A stretch of DNA of 64,000 bases from Hemicentrotus pulcherrimus (lineage: Eukaryota > Echinodermata > Echinoidea > Camarodonta > Strongylocentrotidae). This document shows, piece after piece, positions 1-11,750 of the stretch (positions are counted from its first letter, which is position 1; the number at the start of each line of letters is the position of its first letter). Where the stretch lies: positions 20,002 to 84,001 of the forward strand of contig BEXV01000868.1 of assembly GCA_003118195.1 (NCBI GenBank), given 5' to 3'. The notes beneath the pieces are model-generated. The model was not told the origin of the DNA. It did not search any database and saw nothing but the letters and a program-made list of their open reading frames with translations. The position numbers and the translations under genes are program-made.

Positions 1-331
1 GTTACTATGCCACTACATCAGACGGTTTTTAATCTCTGTCGAAATTAGTGTCGTGATCTGACTTTTGATATTGCTCACCGTGCTATATTTATTTCTCATA
101 AATGATTAAAATTTGTGATGTTTGTTCCATGAGCATGTCTATTTTCAGGTTTCCGGAGGGTGATTTTTGTTTAGAAGGAATAATAACCTATTAAGCAATT
201 CAATAAAGGGATTAAGACAACAATATCAGACCACGTATCTTTTTTAAGGGGTGGGTGTTATCAATAATTATATTAGGTGTAACTTTATATATATAAGTTA
301 TACCAATTATGAGGTCTTTATATTGTTGCAG

Positions 332-483
332 AAGAGAGTACGTTGTTCACAGTTTGCAAGGGCAGCTATCAGTAAAGACAGCTTTAATAGTAGTTTTCAA
401 AATGGAGTTCATACATCTACATCTCATCAAGTGGAAAAGTGCGGCTTTTTCCTGTAAAAGGATTAAAGTATGGAGTATAGTGG
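332..483 (+). CDS. Possible upstream exon of the unrecognised plus-strand gene
   Basis: Bounded by acceptor tattgttgcAG and donor GTGAGT. One frame is open across the whole block and its phase fits the exon at 1126 through a shared Gly codon. A second frame, starting KRVRCSQFARAAISKD and carrying an NSS sequon, looks more protein-like but needs a weaker GTAAAA donor (near 456) and the alternative acceptor just before 1140. I cannot decide between them; the exon may be spurious. Confidence 0.3.
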
Positions 484-1125
484 GTGAGTTCAATTTTATC
501 TTAATTTCCCAACTTAAAATTTGCTTCGTTTGTTTAGCACATGTCGTTATCTTTTAGTGATATCATGAAAATGATGATGAAAATAGTAATAATAGTATTT
601 AGTATTATTATTGTAACATTATCTATCCAAACGCTTAGAGCATTGTTTTATTACGCCGGTCACTGGATTCAACTGCTATTCTGTACGTCATAGAGCACAT
701 TATCCACTCCTTGGTGAGCATTCCAGCTAATAGTCTTTTCAAGGTTCATGTAGAACCTCTATAAGGAAACAAAAAAAAAGTTACTGTGATTTCTGGTTAA
801 GTTCATAAAAACTAGTCTGTCTGATATAGTCTAAATATCTTTTTTAAAAACTAATAGAATACTATACTTGAAAAGTGCAATATGTGTCCATTGCTGTAAT
901 AAATATATTTGCCGCCATCCCAAATCACGCATCAACTGATCAATGCATGATTATGAATACACGGGCGCACAGAACAAATCGCAAAGACTTTCGAAAACTC
1001 AACTCACGGGCATTTTCAATACCCTATCCCGTAGAAATCCAGTTCATTTTCTATTTAATTTGAACACCGATTCTTTGATCTGCAATTATCATCTCGGAGT
1101 CAAATATCTTTCTTGGTCCATGCAG

Positions 1126-1268
1126 GATTGCTTATATGTAGCCTAGATTGGATGGTTTACCCCGTGACGTCAGCAGTGACGTCAGTGCCGTGTACCAGCG
1201 TCGTATCTTATGAGATCTCAAAGAAAGTAGATCTAGCCCGTAACTCCACACTCAATCTCCTTTCAAAT
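1126..1268 (+). CDS. Unrecognised gene, exon (47 codons plus 2 nt)
   Basis: Acceptor tttcttggtccatgcAG, donor GTAAGT. It encodes LLICSLDWMVYPVTS, then PCTSVVSYEISKKVDLARNS, ending LLSN. Two TGACGTCA octamers inside it are explained by the codons for VTSAVTSV. An alternative acceptor is at 1139. Confidence 0.6.
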
Positions 1269-4200
1269 GTAAGTATATTTTGCAATTTTTTGTAGTGGTT
1301 TTTCAAAACACGATCTCAAAGACTTCAAAAATCAATCTCAGGCAAATTTTAGTAGGCTTACAAGTGCGTCTCTTATTAAAATGTGCAAACATGATAATGC
1401 CATAGATGCATTACGTAATCCAAATATGATGTTCATAAGCAGGACAATGAGGTATTGAAGTTGTCTTTTATCGCTTGAGAGCCTCAGTTGCAAACGTGCT
1501 CGAACAGAAAAACACAACAGTTTGAAAGTTGGGATGTTTTTGTTTCGATAAAACTACTAGTCGTTATTTGAAACACAACGGTTAATATACTATTTGAAAT
1601 ACAAAGCAAAGATAATATTGAGAAACCCTCAATATAAGGGTTAACGGTTCGAATCCCAACACGGCACTAACGTCCTTTGGCACGACCTTAATGCACATTG
1701 ACCACTCTCCACCCAGGTGTTAAATGGGTACCCGGTAGGATGTCCAAGTTTGTAACATGTCTGAAAAGCGCATAGAGAAACCGTCTATGATAAGCGCTGT
1801 ATAAACCCAGAATATTATTATTATACAATGTCTGAAATAAGTATTATGAGACGAGGACATTTTTCAGATGGATGACATGGAAATTATTAGAGGTGATCAT
1901 ATCCTCTGCTATTATTTACGAATGTAAAATCTGATGTTTTATTTGATGTTCTAGAATAAAATGATTTGAATTGAATTGAATTGCACACTAGACGCTTAAA
2001 ATAATGAAGATCCACTATGATTATGCACATGATGATAAGATCATTGAAACGGAATGCGTTTTCTCCACTTTTTGCCCTTTGACTTTGGGTCACCTGCTCC
2101 CCGTGTCTACGCCATTGTTGGTTAAATAACCAGGACTTATGTTCATCGCTGACGTCACCACTAAACCCTTTAACCCAGTGTGGAATATCACCTGTACCAT
2201 CTCAGCTTAGCACCAATGTTCATAACGTCACCTGGAGCGATGTAAGTCAATCAATCCGCTTGACGATCTAGAAATAGTACTAAAGATAAATGTAAAAATT
2301 CCTTGATTACTCAGTTTTTAAACGGAAAGCCTGCTCTAAAAGAAAGTAGAAACACCGGATAAGCTAATGTGTGGGTGCGTGTGTGTGGGTGTGCGTGTGT
2401 GTTTTATTTAGTATATTTCTTGAGTTGAGAATGTTAGCAGACATCCACTGAGTGAGTAGTGTGTGTGTGTGTGTGTGTGTGTGCGTGTGCGTGTGTGTGT
2501 GTGTGTGTATGGGTGGGTGTGTTTGTGTGACGGAGGGGGGCAGGGAGGAGCAGGGCTTTGTTCCTTGTACCAAAATATCCTCCAGATTTGTTAAAGTTTT
2601 TTTTTGTATATAGAGTGAATTAATTTAGTTTGATTATGTTTATGTATAAGCAATTAAAATTGAAAACGTTTATTCATTTTATTCAATTTTATGTTGTTTG
2701 TGTTTGTATTACATTTGGAGGAATAAAACAAAATTACAACAACAACAAAAATTTGTTGGTGGGAGTGTGTGTGTTGGTGCACAATATTATATTTGTGTTT
2801 TTGTACTTTAAGCTTACTTTCAATTTTAGCTCAGTTATATATACTGCTTATGAGTTGTTGTTTAATTATGTTTTTGTTCATGTATAAGCAATCAATATTG
2901 AAAACATTTTTATTCTATTGTATGTTTGTATTACACTATTGGAGGAATTTTAAAAAAAAAGTGTTTTTATATCAAAATGATTATACATACATACATAAAT
3001 ATTGATATTTATATAGCGCCTTTACACAAACAGGCTCAAAGCACCGGTGACTGTCTAACATCTCAACTGTTTTGTAGTTTTATTCATTTGTTTATTTATT
3101 TATTTATCTATTTTTATATCTATCCATTTATTACAGATAACCTCATTTAATGTATTCGAGAGATATATCAACACTACAGTTTTCTTCGAGAGGAGCATTG
3201 CACATCTGATTACAGAAGAAACTGAAAGTCTTATCAATCAAAAACTAGTATCTTTGAAGAGGATCCTGAACCAACTGAATGAACATTTAATGCAGACTAG
3301 TCATAACTGTTGGGTAAGTACTTGCTTCTCTTCATCCAGGGTATTAAATGGGCGCCCGGTAGAACGCGTAGGTCCTTGTGATGCGTTCAGCAACGGGAGA
3401 GCTTTCAAAATAGCGCCTAGTTGGAATGCTCCCCAGGGAGTGGAGAATATGCCTACATTATGTGTGGGCGAACCGGATTCCTATTACCGGGTAATAACAC
3501 ATTTGTTAGCGCTGATAGACATCGTAGATGATTTGTATTAAACAATAGATAAAATCAAAATGCTATCTAATTTCATAAGTGCACTTTTGGAAAAGTCAAT
3601 GTGATACCCTCGATTGTCAGAGGAAAGTCTCATTTTGAAGCACTTTCCTCAACGGAGATGTAACAAGAAGCTCCTTTTTGGGTAATCCTTTTTTACTACC
3701 CTCACAGTGTACTTCTATTCTTGTCTCTTATTATGCCTAAGCAATGACAATGTTTATGGAATGAAGTTCTTGGTATTGCTTTGATTAGAGGAGTGTGAAT
3801 ATACCAATGCACATTGCAGATGTCAGAGGTGCCCTTTTTAAAAGCAGCCTCATGGACAACCACTGAGTCAGACCTGTGTAATGATGATGATGATGATGAT
3901 GTTCCACGGCACTTGTAACGTGCCATTTATCTGTTTCAAACATGTAAAGGTTTTGCTTGTTTGCAAAATGTGTTGCCACTTGCAAAGAATTCATACATGT
4001 TTATTAATCTTTTCGTCATATAATGTCATCTAACGTATTGCCACATGTATTTCTTTCCCGTCACTACCACGGTTACAGTGTCGATATAACACCAATCAGT
4101 CTCAAGTGACCTTTGATTCCAACGCGTCATCGACAAGGACTTGTTCCGTCGTAGAAAGTCTTCGGGAGTTTCTCGACACTGCCCTCGACGGATTTTCAAA

Positions 4201-4482
4201 CAACGCTGTCAGTAATCTACGTCTGTCGTGTTGACCCGACCTTGGTTTCGAAGTAGGATTCATACCATGTTCGAACTTGAGATTTGAATGGTGAAAATTA
4301 TGTTAAAAGTTGATGTTGGAGCAAACCTTATAATTATGGATGACGATTTTGATATGGAATTCCCTTGGCTTGAAATCAACCCTCTCGATATACCATTTAT
4401 TATTTCTTTAGTCAATATTATTTTTAATTGAAAAGAATCATTATTGTAGATGAACATTGATACCACCAAATGTCTCAATAAA
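1126..4482 (+). CDS. 3' part of an unrecognised gene, probable extracellular glycoprotein
   Basis: Four exons (1126-1268, 2134-2241, 3137-3313, 4079-4234) join in phase 0 and end at TGA 4232-4234, with AATAAA at 4477. They encode at least 193 residues ending NLRLSC. The visible protein has eight Cys and five N-glycosylation sequons (NST, NVT, NTT, NQS, NAS), and its third exon looks helical. This suggests a secreted or extracellular region. I see no clear membrane anchor after the last exons and do not recognise the family. The 5' part lies left of 1126, possibly including an exon near 332-483, and probably beyond the window. It converges on myo7a. Confidence 0.6.
1622..1822 (+). mobile_element. 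tRNA-derived SINE copy 1
   Basis: Contains a consensus RNA polymerase III B box (GGTTCGAATCC at 1646-1656), the family body (gtcctttggcacgacctt, aggtgttaaatgggtacc) and a tail 'aagcgctgtataaa' followed by ATT repeats. Confidence 0.7.
2134..2241 (+). CDS. Unrecognised gene, exon (36 codons)
   Basis: Open in phase 0 and encodes DLCSSLTSPLNPLTQCGISP, then VHNVTWSD, before a GTAAGT donor. The acceptor (aaataaccAG) is only moderate; a nearer AG at 2205 would give a 12-codon version in the same frame. Confidence 0.55.
2370..2530. repeat. (TG)n microsatellite
   Basis: Two TG/TGCG-rich runs separated by about 55 bases of unique DNA. Confidence 0.95.
2631..2948. repeat. Spaced direct duplication in an intron of the plus-strand gene
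   Basis: Units 2631-2722 and 2862-2948 share ttatgtt, atgtataagcaat, attgaaaac, tttgtattaca and tggaggaat, about 235 bases apart. Confidence 0.65.
3137..3313 (+). CDS. Unrecognised gene, exon (59 codons)
   Basis: Acceptor ccatttattacAG, donor GTAAGT, phase 0 both ends. Encodes FNVFERYINTTVFFERSI, then a predicted helical stretch (SLKRILNQLNEHLMQ) and NCW. One NTT sequon. Confidence 0.72.
4079..4234 (+). CDS. Unrecognised gene, last exon (51 codons and stop)
   Basis: Acceptor ccacggttacAG. Encodes CRYNTNQSQVTFDSNASST, then TCSVVESLREFLDTALDGF and a final LSC before TGA. CpG and codon use are clearly richer than the flanks. Two sequons and three Cys. Confidence 0.72.
   Translation, partial: CRYNTNQSQVTFDSNASSTRTCSVVESLREFLDTALDGFSNNAVSNLRLSC
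4477..4482 (+). promoter_or_regulatory. Polyadenylation signal AATAAA of the plus-strand gene
   Basis: AATAAA about 243 bases after the TGA at 4232-4234, a normal 3' UTR length. A TG-rich downstream element is not obvious. Confidence 0.5.
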
Positions 4483-5295
4483 AGTTGATCGTTTATCTTA
4501 AAACTTTAATGGATAATTCGTCATATTGATGTGTCCTAAATAATTTTCAACAACTGGAAGCAGAATAAGGGTCTGAAACATTTACTCATCTAACTAGGCC
4601 TATTATGACCGTCTTATCATGTTCGCTGGTCGAAAATGGGGACGGTGTATTAAAAAACACGATCACTACTATTTATTAAAAATCAGCTGAAGGGCAATTT
4701 AAATTACCTATTTTACATATAATGGGAATCATGTTCAGATTACCTAATACGTCATTGTTATGTTGACGCCTGTCCACAAGGCTCTTGAAACTGACCTAGA
4801 TTTTTTTTCCCAGATAGTAGTTGCTATCGTGTTCAAGTCAAAAAGGGACCGTGCCTGCTTTTCAGATAGATTTCATTTGTATGAAAGATTGTAAGATTGT
4901 AAGTTTTTATTGATTCTATCGACCCCCTCTCGGGTTATGAGAGTACAAGAATATTTACAACATAGTATCAATATAACAATAGTATAACAATGATGAACAT
5001 GTGATAACATAACATTTGATAAACATAATGAGATAATATGAACAATAATAAACATGTGATAATATGAATGAAGGTAATCTAAAATGGAATACAGGGAAAC
5101 TCAAAAGAACCAGTGTCACTATAATCATGTCAATGAATTGGAATTTTCTAAGGAATTCAAGGGGGAATAAAAGAATGTGGGATTACATTTCGCTCTAATA
5201 ATAAACATGATCAGGCCGCTAAATCGTGTCAAATTCTCCCATACAATCAGAATATCCTTGGGGTCATAATTTCAAAGTTCGAATTCATCGTTTTG

Positions 5296-5822
5296 TTAAA
5301 GGTACTATGTCCCATTTGCACGCCAAAAAAATGAAAAAGTTAAATTCCAACTGCATTTGAAAGATAATACTAATTTAGAACTTGACCCTAAAAAAGGTGG
5401 GGCTTGAAAATGTCTTCAAGTGGGAAAATAATGACTATAAGTTGTCAAATCGAGCCCAAAAGTAATAGTCTTGATTTGCAGACAATTGTACAGAATGGTC
5501 ATACGTTTTATGCTGCGAAAAGATCAAATCAATTTAATCTTGGCCATCACAAGAAGTGGGTTATTGATGTAGACCAATGCTCATGTACCCTTTACAACTC
5601 TTTTCATGTATGTTATTACCAAAGAAGAAAAAAAGCCAGTCAGTCACTCAATAGTGTCCGACAGTGAAGTCTAGCAAGTAAACGGGTTTCCTTGCATAAT
5701 TTGAATATGATGACACCGCTAACGTTTAAATTTCACAGATACGACATACACGACATATTCATAATTTCTGCAAAGTTCTACAGCATTTGAGGTTGGCTGC
5801 AAAAGGGACATAGTACCTTTAA
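5296..5822. mobile_element. 527-bp TTAA-flanked MITE with 25-bp terminal inverted repeats
   Basis: The ends read TTAAAGGTACTATGTCCC and its reverse complement (24 of 25 bases match over the full repeat), with TTAA at both edges as target duplication. TTAA targeting is typical of the piggyBac group. Inside, an 87-codon ORF (5404-5667) has W, then C-x-C-x8-C, reminiscent of a SWIM zinc finger lacking its final His. It is probably a deletion derivative of a larger transposon. Confidence 0.8.
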
Positions 5823-6062
5823 GTCGTTTTCTCTTGTAGAAAAACAATAGTGCCTGAAAAATGATAAATTGTCAATTTGAGAGACATTGTAGAATATAGA
5901 TTGTATATGCATAACCACAATAAATGTATGTTTCGTATATCTGAAGTCAGCATTGTACTCAGTAGTAATTTTTCTTTTTGATTAGGAACAGACATGCCAA
6001 TTTGATTATTTTTTGTAGAGCTTTGACTATATCTACAGTTCAAAACTATGCATTTATATTTC

Positions 6063-6153
6063 ATTGTTGATAAATATGACAAAGAGAGACAGAGAAAAAA
6101 AGAAAGAGAGATCGAGAGACAGAGACAGAGAGGCAGACAGAGAGTGAGAAAGA

Positions 6154-6193
<40 letters not shown>

Positions 6194-6236
6194 TGGGAGA
6201 GAGAAAGAGAGGGAGAGGGGGAGACAGGCAGAAACA
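6063..6236. repeat. GA-rich microsatellite
   Basis: Imperfect (GA)n and (AGAC)n purine tract, followed at 6643-6681 by a (TC)n run, so the two could pair as a large hairpin. Confidence 0.95.
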
Positions 6237-6645
6237 AAGGAAATGTGTAAGAGGAAAGGAGCAGAGAAAAAATACAGTTAATACGAAGAAGAAAAAATTA
6301 AATGAAAGATCAATATTTGGCGCCATGTTAGTAAAAGAGATCCCTGCTGAAGTTTTGCAAGTTAAAAGTCCACTTCTCGTCCCCCATCAAAACCCGCTCG
6401 AATCTCAGCAACACCATTTACTATCTTTTCCCGTTTTCACCCCGTAAACCTCCTTTCCTTCTATTGTATCTCCTTCTTGAATTCCAGTTTACTTATCTCC
6501 ACTAATTCTTCTCCTTTTTTAAAAATCTCACTTAATTCTATCTTACTCATATTTCCACAATCTCTTCCTCTCTCTCCCTTGCCATTTTCCACTCTCACAT
6601 CTCCTCTTCCTTTTCTGCTCTATACCCACTTATTTTCTTCCCCAA

Positions 6646-6681
<36 letters not shown>

Positions 6682-8693
6682 TAAAACAAGATTCAGTCTT
6701 TATTCAACCTTCTTTTCTAATCTCAATCTTTTTATCAGAAGGTATATGAGAAAGAAGCCTTATACATGTAACTCAACAAGTAGATTCGATTTTTGAAAAT
6801 CTAATTTCCCTCACATTTGTCACTCAGAATAGCCAGAGACATTTTATTTTCAATGTAACCCACATTAAAAAAAACAAATAGCAATGCATCATTTAAATGT
6901 AAGTACAGTTTATTTGGAACTGACAATTTTAAGTAGTACAATCGCAAATTTCATTTCTGGGCTCTGAATTGTCATTGTGTGAACATTTTCAACTCTTCTC
7001 TTCAATTGAATACCTCAATTTATTATCAATGCAAGAAAGATGATTGCAAAGTCTTTGAAAAAAATCAATGTGAGCGAATTTTTCATAAGATTTGTGCATC
7101 ACCAATTGAAACGTGGAAAGAAAGATGTATTAAGTAAACAACATGATTTCAATGGCCAATACAATTGATTTCTAGAAAGTCTTTGCGATCCTGTTGAAAC
7201 CCATTACAATGGACAATGCCTTAAACACTGAATCCTTGGATACATATAAATAGTCTAGCTAACAACATAAAATATTATACAACTCGATATATATATATTC
7301 CTTTGGCATATGCCATTTAGACACATTAGACCCCATGTTTGAGTTCAATTGACCAGCTATAACATTACATTATATTAAGTAGTTTAATAGATTTGACACA
7401 ATAGAGATACATACTCCAAAAGTATATTAGTAGATCTAGATCAGACTATTCAATCAGCCAGTAAGCTATACACTCCCCCACTACAATAATTTATGATATT
7501 AATAACGATAACATAAAGAAAAGGGATAGAATGATAATCATAATTAAAGGAATATAAAATATACTTTTGCCCTGCATCAGTTAAATACCAGGCCTTACAG
7601 ACACTTGTAATAATTCTGAATTAACCGAAATTCCATTTTTTTTCTTTCTTTTACTACAAATGAATACTCCATCTAGCTAAAGATATTTTATAAGTCATTG
7701 CAATAAAGTCATGATTTCTCAATACTGAAATGAATATCAAGTCCTTATTTACATATATCTGTGTGTTAGGAAGCTATTTTACCTCTTTTTAAATGATAAC
7801 TATAAAGATTATTCTGTGTTTGTTAAGATTCTGTGAATTTAGAGCACTTTAATGTTTGAAAGACATTTAGTATATTACTGAATACATCTACCAGTGCACT
7901 AGAATAAATTCATATCTCAAAATGGCTGCTATTATATTTGACTATCTTTGATTTCCATTCAAATCAGATACCCAAGCTAAAGACATAATTATACTTATAA
8001 CAAAGCAACAACAAAAATGCTAATGTACATCAGAATTCAAATGAGAATCTTTAAATGTGATGTTTCAATAGTCAATTATACTTCAGGACTTGAAAATGTC
8101 ATCTCTTTCTATTCTATCAGCTCATTCTTCAATTATAATATGTACAACCATGTATCGAATCGAACTATATCTATAACCTATCATGACAAAGGGAACAGCA
8201 ATGTCATATAAATACAATATTAAGTACTGGTTTCATGACAATATTTGTGTACATATATTTTGAAATATTCAGCAATAAAATCATAATACATCCCACATTT
8301 TGTGAAATTCATACCTATTTTGTTTGCAACAAGTGAAAGGTTGAAGACTTGTACCCAAAAGAAATGGATAATCTAGAAAATGATCTTATTGAAGTAAATA
8401 GTTTCTCTATTTCCATAACTTCTAACTTTCATCTTATAAACCTGTCTACTAATAATGGTTTAAGAGAATTGGATATATAACTTCATACTCTCAAAACAAA
8501 ATGCTATTGGTATTGCAAATCCTAATATACAAATCATTCAACATATATAATCGCAGCTGATAAAATAATTGTGAAGAAGTGAGCAATGAAACGTGCATAA
8601 GCCGCAACTTTAATTTAAATAGTCTATGAAGTCTTCATGTTTTTTGCAACCACTACAAAATTTTCAGATAATAATAATAATAATGAGTGTTGT

Positions 8694-8870
8694 TTACCCA
8701 GGGTAGCCTCATCAGTATTAATACTGTTCTCCCTGAGGGCCCTGCAATCATATTATTACCCCGGTCATCGGATTCAGGCTTACCCGCACACAATGTATGC
8801 ACATTCTCCACTCCCTGGGGAGCATTCCAGCCAGTGCATCATTTTTACAAGTGCACACTTGCTTATCTAA
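8694..8870. repeat. Interspersed repeat, 'cctgagggccctgcaat' family
   Basis: Best copy of a family also seen near 640-735, 3385-3500 (reversed), 33846-33925, 46836-46905 and 58262-58312. Shared blocks are tattaccccggtcatcgga and ctccactccctggggagc. Confidence 0.65.
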
Positions 8871-9642
8871 GCTCATTAGCTTTAGCATCCTAAAGTGTAA
8901 TACATGTTACATTACTGGATCTTATATCACAGAGTTATACAGTGAGTACACGTAGGATCTGTGTTGCGCGCAGTAGCCATTTAATTACACATGAAAAACG
9001 GAAAAACGTGGCATTTTTTGTTTCATATCTGGATGAGCTTCATGAATGCAAATAGCAAAGAATATACAAATCACTGTTGAGTTTTTTGCCAACAGTCTGG
9101 GGGCTTCAACATTCCCAACCTGGTAAACATACAATCATGTACATGTACACTGAATAAATGTATGCTAAGACTTGGAGCAAGAGAGGTATTAACTCCATTT
9201 GATTTTGACGTAATGCCCTTCTGGCTCTCAGCAGAAGGTATGGGTTAATATCTCATCAATGATATTATTCAAGGTTACGTCCTCAATTCATCTCTTTATC
9301 ATTTCTCCAATATTATTAATTCAAAACATAATAAATACCATACACATATCTCGGCAATTATCATAAATGTTCTCCCAAAATTAAACCTAAGTGAGAAATA
9401 TAAGACAAGTCACTTTTGCAACATGAAACTTTTGCAAATTGCAAACAATAGAGATAATCACTACAAATCACAAAATCGCAGTTGTTTTATTAATATATCA
9501 CGGCAGGAAACATTCCCAAATCTTAAAACACTCACAAAATTTGTGAACATTCCTTGAACGTAAAATTTTCTGGTTTGACAGTATGCTTATAATAGCGTGA
9601 CTATGTATAAATCATATCATGTTGAGGCTAGTGTTTCTCATT

Positions 9643-9660
9643 ACCTTTGACCTTTGACCT
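9643..9660. promoter_or_regulatory. Triple nuclear-receptor half-site (overlapping DR1)
   Basis: acctttgacctttgacct: on the minus strand AGGTCA-A-AGGTCA-A-AGGT, three half-sites with one-base spacing, the binding geometry of HNF4/COUP-TF/RXR-type receptors. It lies in the probable 3' UTR or flank; function is not shown. Confidence 0.35.
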
Positions 9661-10724
9661 GCTATGACAATGCTCTGTGTTTCTGTGAAGACATGAAGCA
9701 TTTTCAGCAAGGGATGCATGTGACTACACCACATTCACAAAGGACCATGGCTTTTTGACACATATACAAAGACAATAACACTTGAGGAAAAAAAATACTT
9801 TTACAGTCCAACAAAATGCTTAGAGACATTTGTATTAAGCGCTATATAAAATTTAAATATTATTATTATTATCATTACCGTCAAGGCAACTTTGTGTTAG
9901 TTAATGATAAATTGTATTGATAACGGTTATATTGTCTGTTATGAGCGGGAAGAGCATTCAGTCTGTGTTGAAGTATAAGAGATAATGTCCTTTTGGCTCA
10001 AAATAGATGACATAATACCACCTATACTATCATCTGCTGAATGCTAGAGGGGCATAAAAAGGTCTTTTAACACAAAGTCAAAGCCCTTCTTATATGCAGC
10101 TGACAACAGAACACTTTCTCTGTATGTACATGTACTTTTAATCTTCAAATTCAAACTGTATCACCTTTTAGCTGTAATCATGAAGATTGTAGAAAAATGT
10201 CACCAGTCAATAAATCATTATCACAAACATAAACATGTAGTTATATTGGTCCATTTCAATACAAAGAATATATAAATTAATCCTCATAAATTTGACACAT
10301 TCAAAGCTGGAAGATATCTTATCTTAAAATCAAGGCAGCGTTTTGATGAAAGACACATGAGTATATGCAAGGTATCAAATTGTACGGTCATTCTTGCATT
10401 ATTCTGAGTACAATATTTTGAATATTTGAATCCTAAATATGTTATTGCATGATTTGATGGACTGATTACTTTGAAATTATAAAAGGCCTTGGTAATATGT
10501 CAATGATGTAACGCAGTACTTTTTATAGTGTTATCAGTTAATCACTGTTTACATGCATATTTTTAAAGAAGCATATTTCAACAAATAAGTACAATACAAC
10601 ATGCAAATATAAGTACGATGCTATCACATTATTCATTATTGGGTGATAGTTTAAGTGCTGTGAGTATATTTCTAATAAATATAAAATATTTAGTTGTCAT
10701 TTAAAATGTACAATGAGCAATCAT

Positions 10725-10776
10725 ATCATTTCACTTGTATCATTTCACTTGTGTCATTTCATTTGTATCATTTCAA
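10725..10776. repeat. 14-bp minisatellite, about four units
   Basis: Units of atcatttcacttgt at 10725, 10739, 10753 and a partial one at 10767, inside the probable myo7a 3' UTR. Confidence 0.85.
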
Positions 10777-11672
10777 TGCTAACTGCAGTTGAAATGGTAA
10801 ATAACATGCAATTAGTTAATGAAGATACTCTGTGAAAATATGGTTGCATTTATATCTTTCCAGTAATAAAATCCTTTATTTAATATTGGATTATCATTGA
10901 TATTACAGTTTCTATCATTCCTTCTATGTGCACTAATCATAATACTTTCTCAATATTAATATAACTTTCTCCACATGAATATATTTCATATAAAACTATT
11001 CATGATCAAAATTGTGCAAAATTACAAATACAAAATTCTTTCCAAATTGTGCAAATGAAATAGAAATTCATACTTTGGGAAATTTTGTATATACTATCAC
11101 ATGATCTATGGGCCTTATACTGACTACAAATCTGAGAATTAGTTAAGAAGCATTCTATAAACAAAAGCAGAAGTTTGTGAAATGAAGTAGTAAGTTGAGC
11201 TACCGGGTAATCAGATTTGTTTTCTTAAAGTACCATTTCAATTTGCACTATCTTTTATGTACAATCACCATAGAGCATTATTAATTGTAGTCTTACATCT
11301 AATTTTTTTTAGATAAAATGGCTTTTTATGTTATGTCTGCCTCTTTTCAGCTATAATGCGAAGCAACATTACCTGAAGGACATGTCCTAGCTATTTTGAC
11401 CACGAATACGATTTCATTACATCTGATCAGCGCATTGCGTTTACAGACCAGACCAGATATGCAGTGAAAAGACACATTTGATTTCCATTTATGTTCAGAT
11501 GTACACAATACTAGGTAATGTATAGGACACCAACTGACCACAAACCTTGGACTTGCCCTAAAATTCTCAGCCATATTCCATCGCTACCTTACTGCCAATT
11601 ATTCAGAATGTTCCTATGGAAATGTTGACCAAGTTGACCTTGACCAATCATTGACCATTCCAGACCGTCTGC

Positions 11673-11750
11673 TCACCTCACATGTTGTTTATTCATGTTG
11701 GTCAGCATCTGGCTGATGTAAGAGGTCAGGAGGTCATCCATCTTGTAGCC
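11673..11750 (-). CDS. myo7a: myo7a exon 43, C terminus (residues 2146-2170 and stop)
   Basis: [20 protein letters not shown] then KQHVR and TGA, close to the MYO7A ending. The last codons read GTGAGGTGAGC, which is also a strong donor (AG|GTGAGC), so an alternative 3' end is possible. Confidence 0.93.
   Translation of the reverse strand, partial: GYKMDDLLTSYISQMLTNMNKQHVR

Larger units (their letters stand above)
6880..11672 (-). other. AT-rich block after the myo7a stop, probable 3' UTR or 3' flank
   Basis: About 4.8 kb of evenly AT-rich DNA with almost no microsatellites, unlike the intergenic DNA to its left. No convincing exon was seen on either strand. It holds one interspersed repeat copy (8694-8870), a 14-bp minisatellite, and several AATAAA motifs on the minus strand, including one near 6908. 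Long 3' UTRs are common in such genes, but the cleavage site cannot be fixed from sequence alone. Confidence 0.4.

Noticed and set aside
148..158. 11-nt micro-exon between ttttcAG and GTGATT
   Set aside because: Too short and unsupported by phase or family.
1165..1184. Two perfect CRE octamers (TGACGTCA) 12 bases apart, with a third at 2150
   Set aside because: They fall inside exons of the plus-strand gene and are explained by codons for Val-Thr-Ser and Leu-Thr-Ser, so there is no need for a promoter.
11347..11574. 75-codon minus-strand ORF just after the myosin stop
   Set aside because: No splice context or recognisable domain; fits a chance ORF in the 3' UTR.
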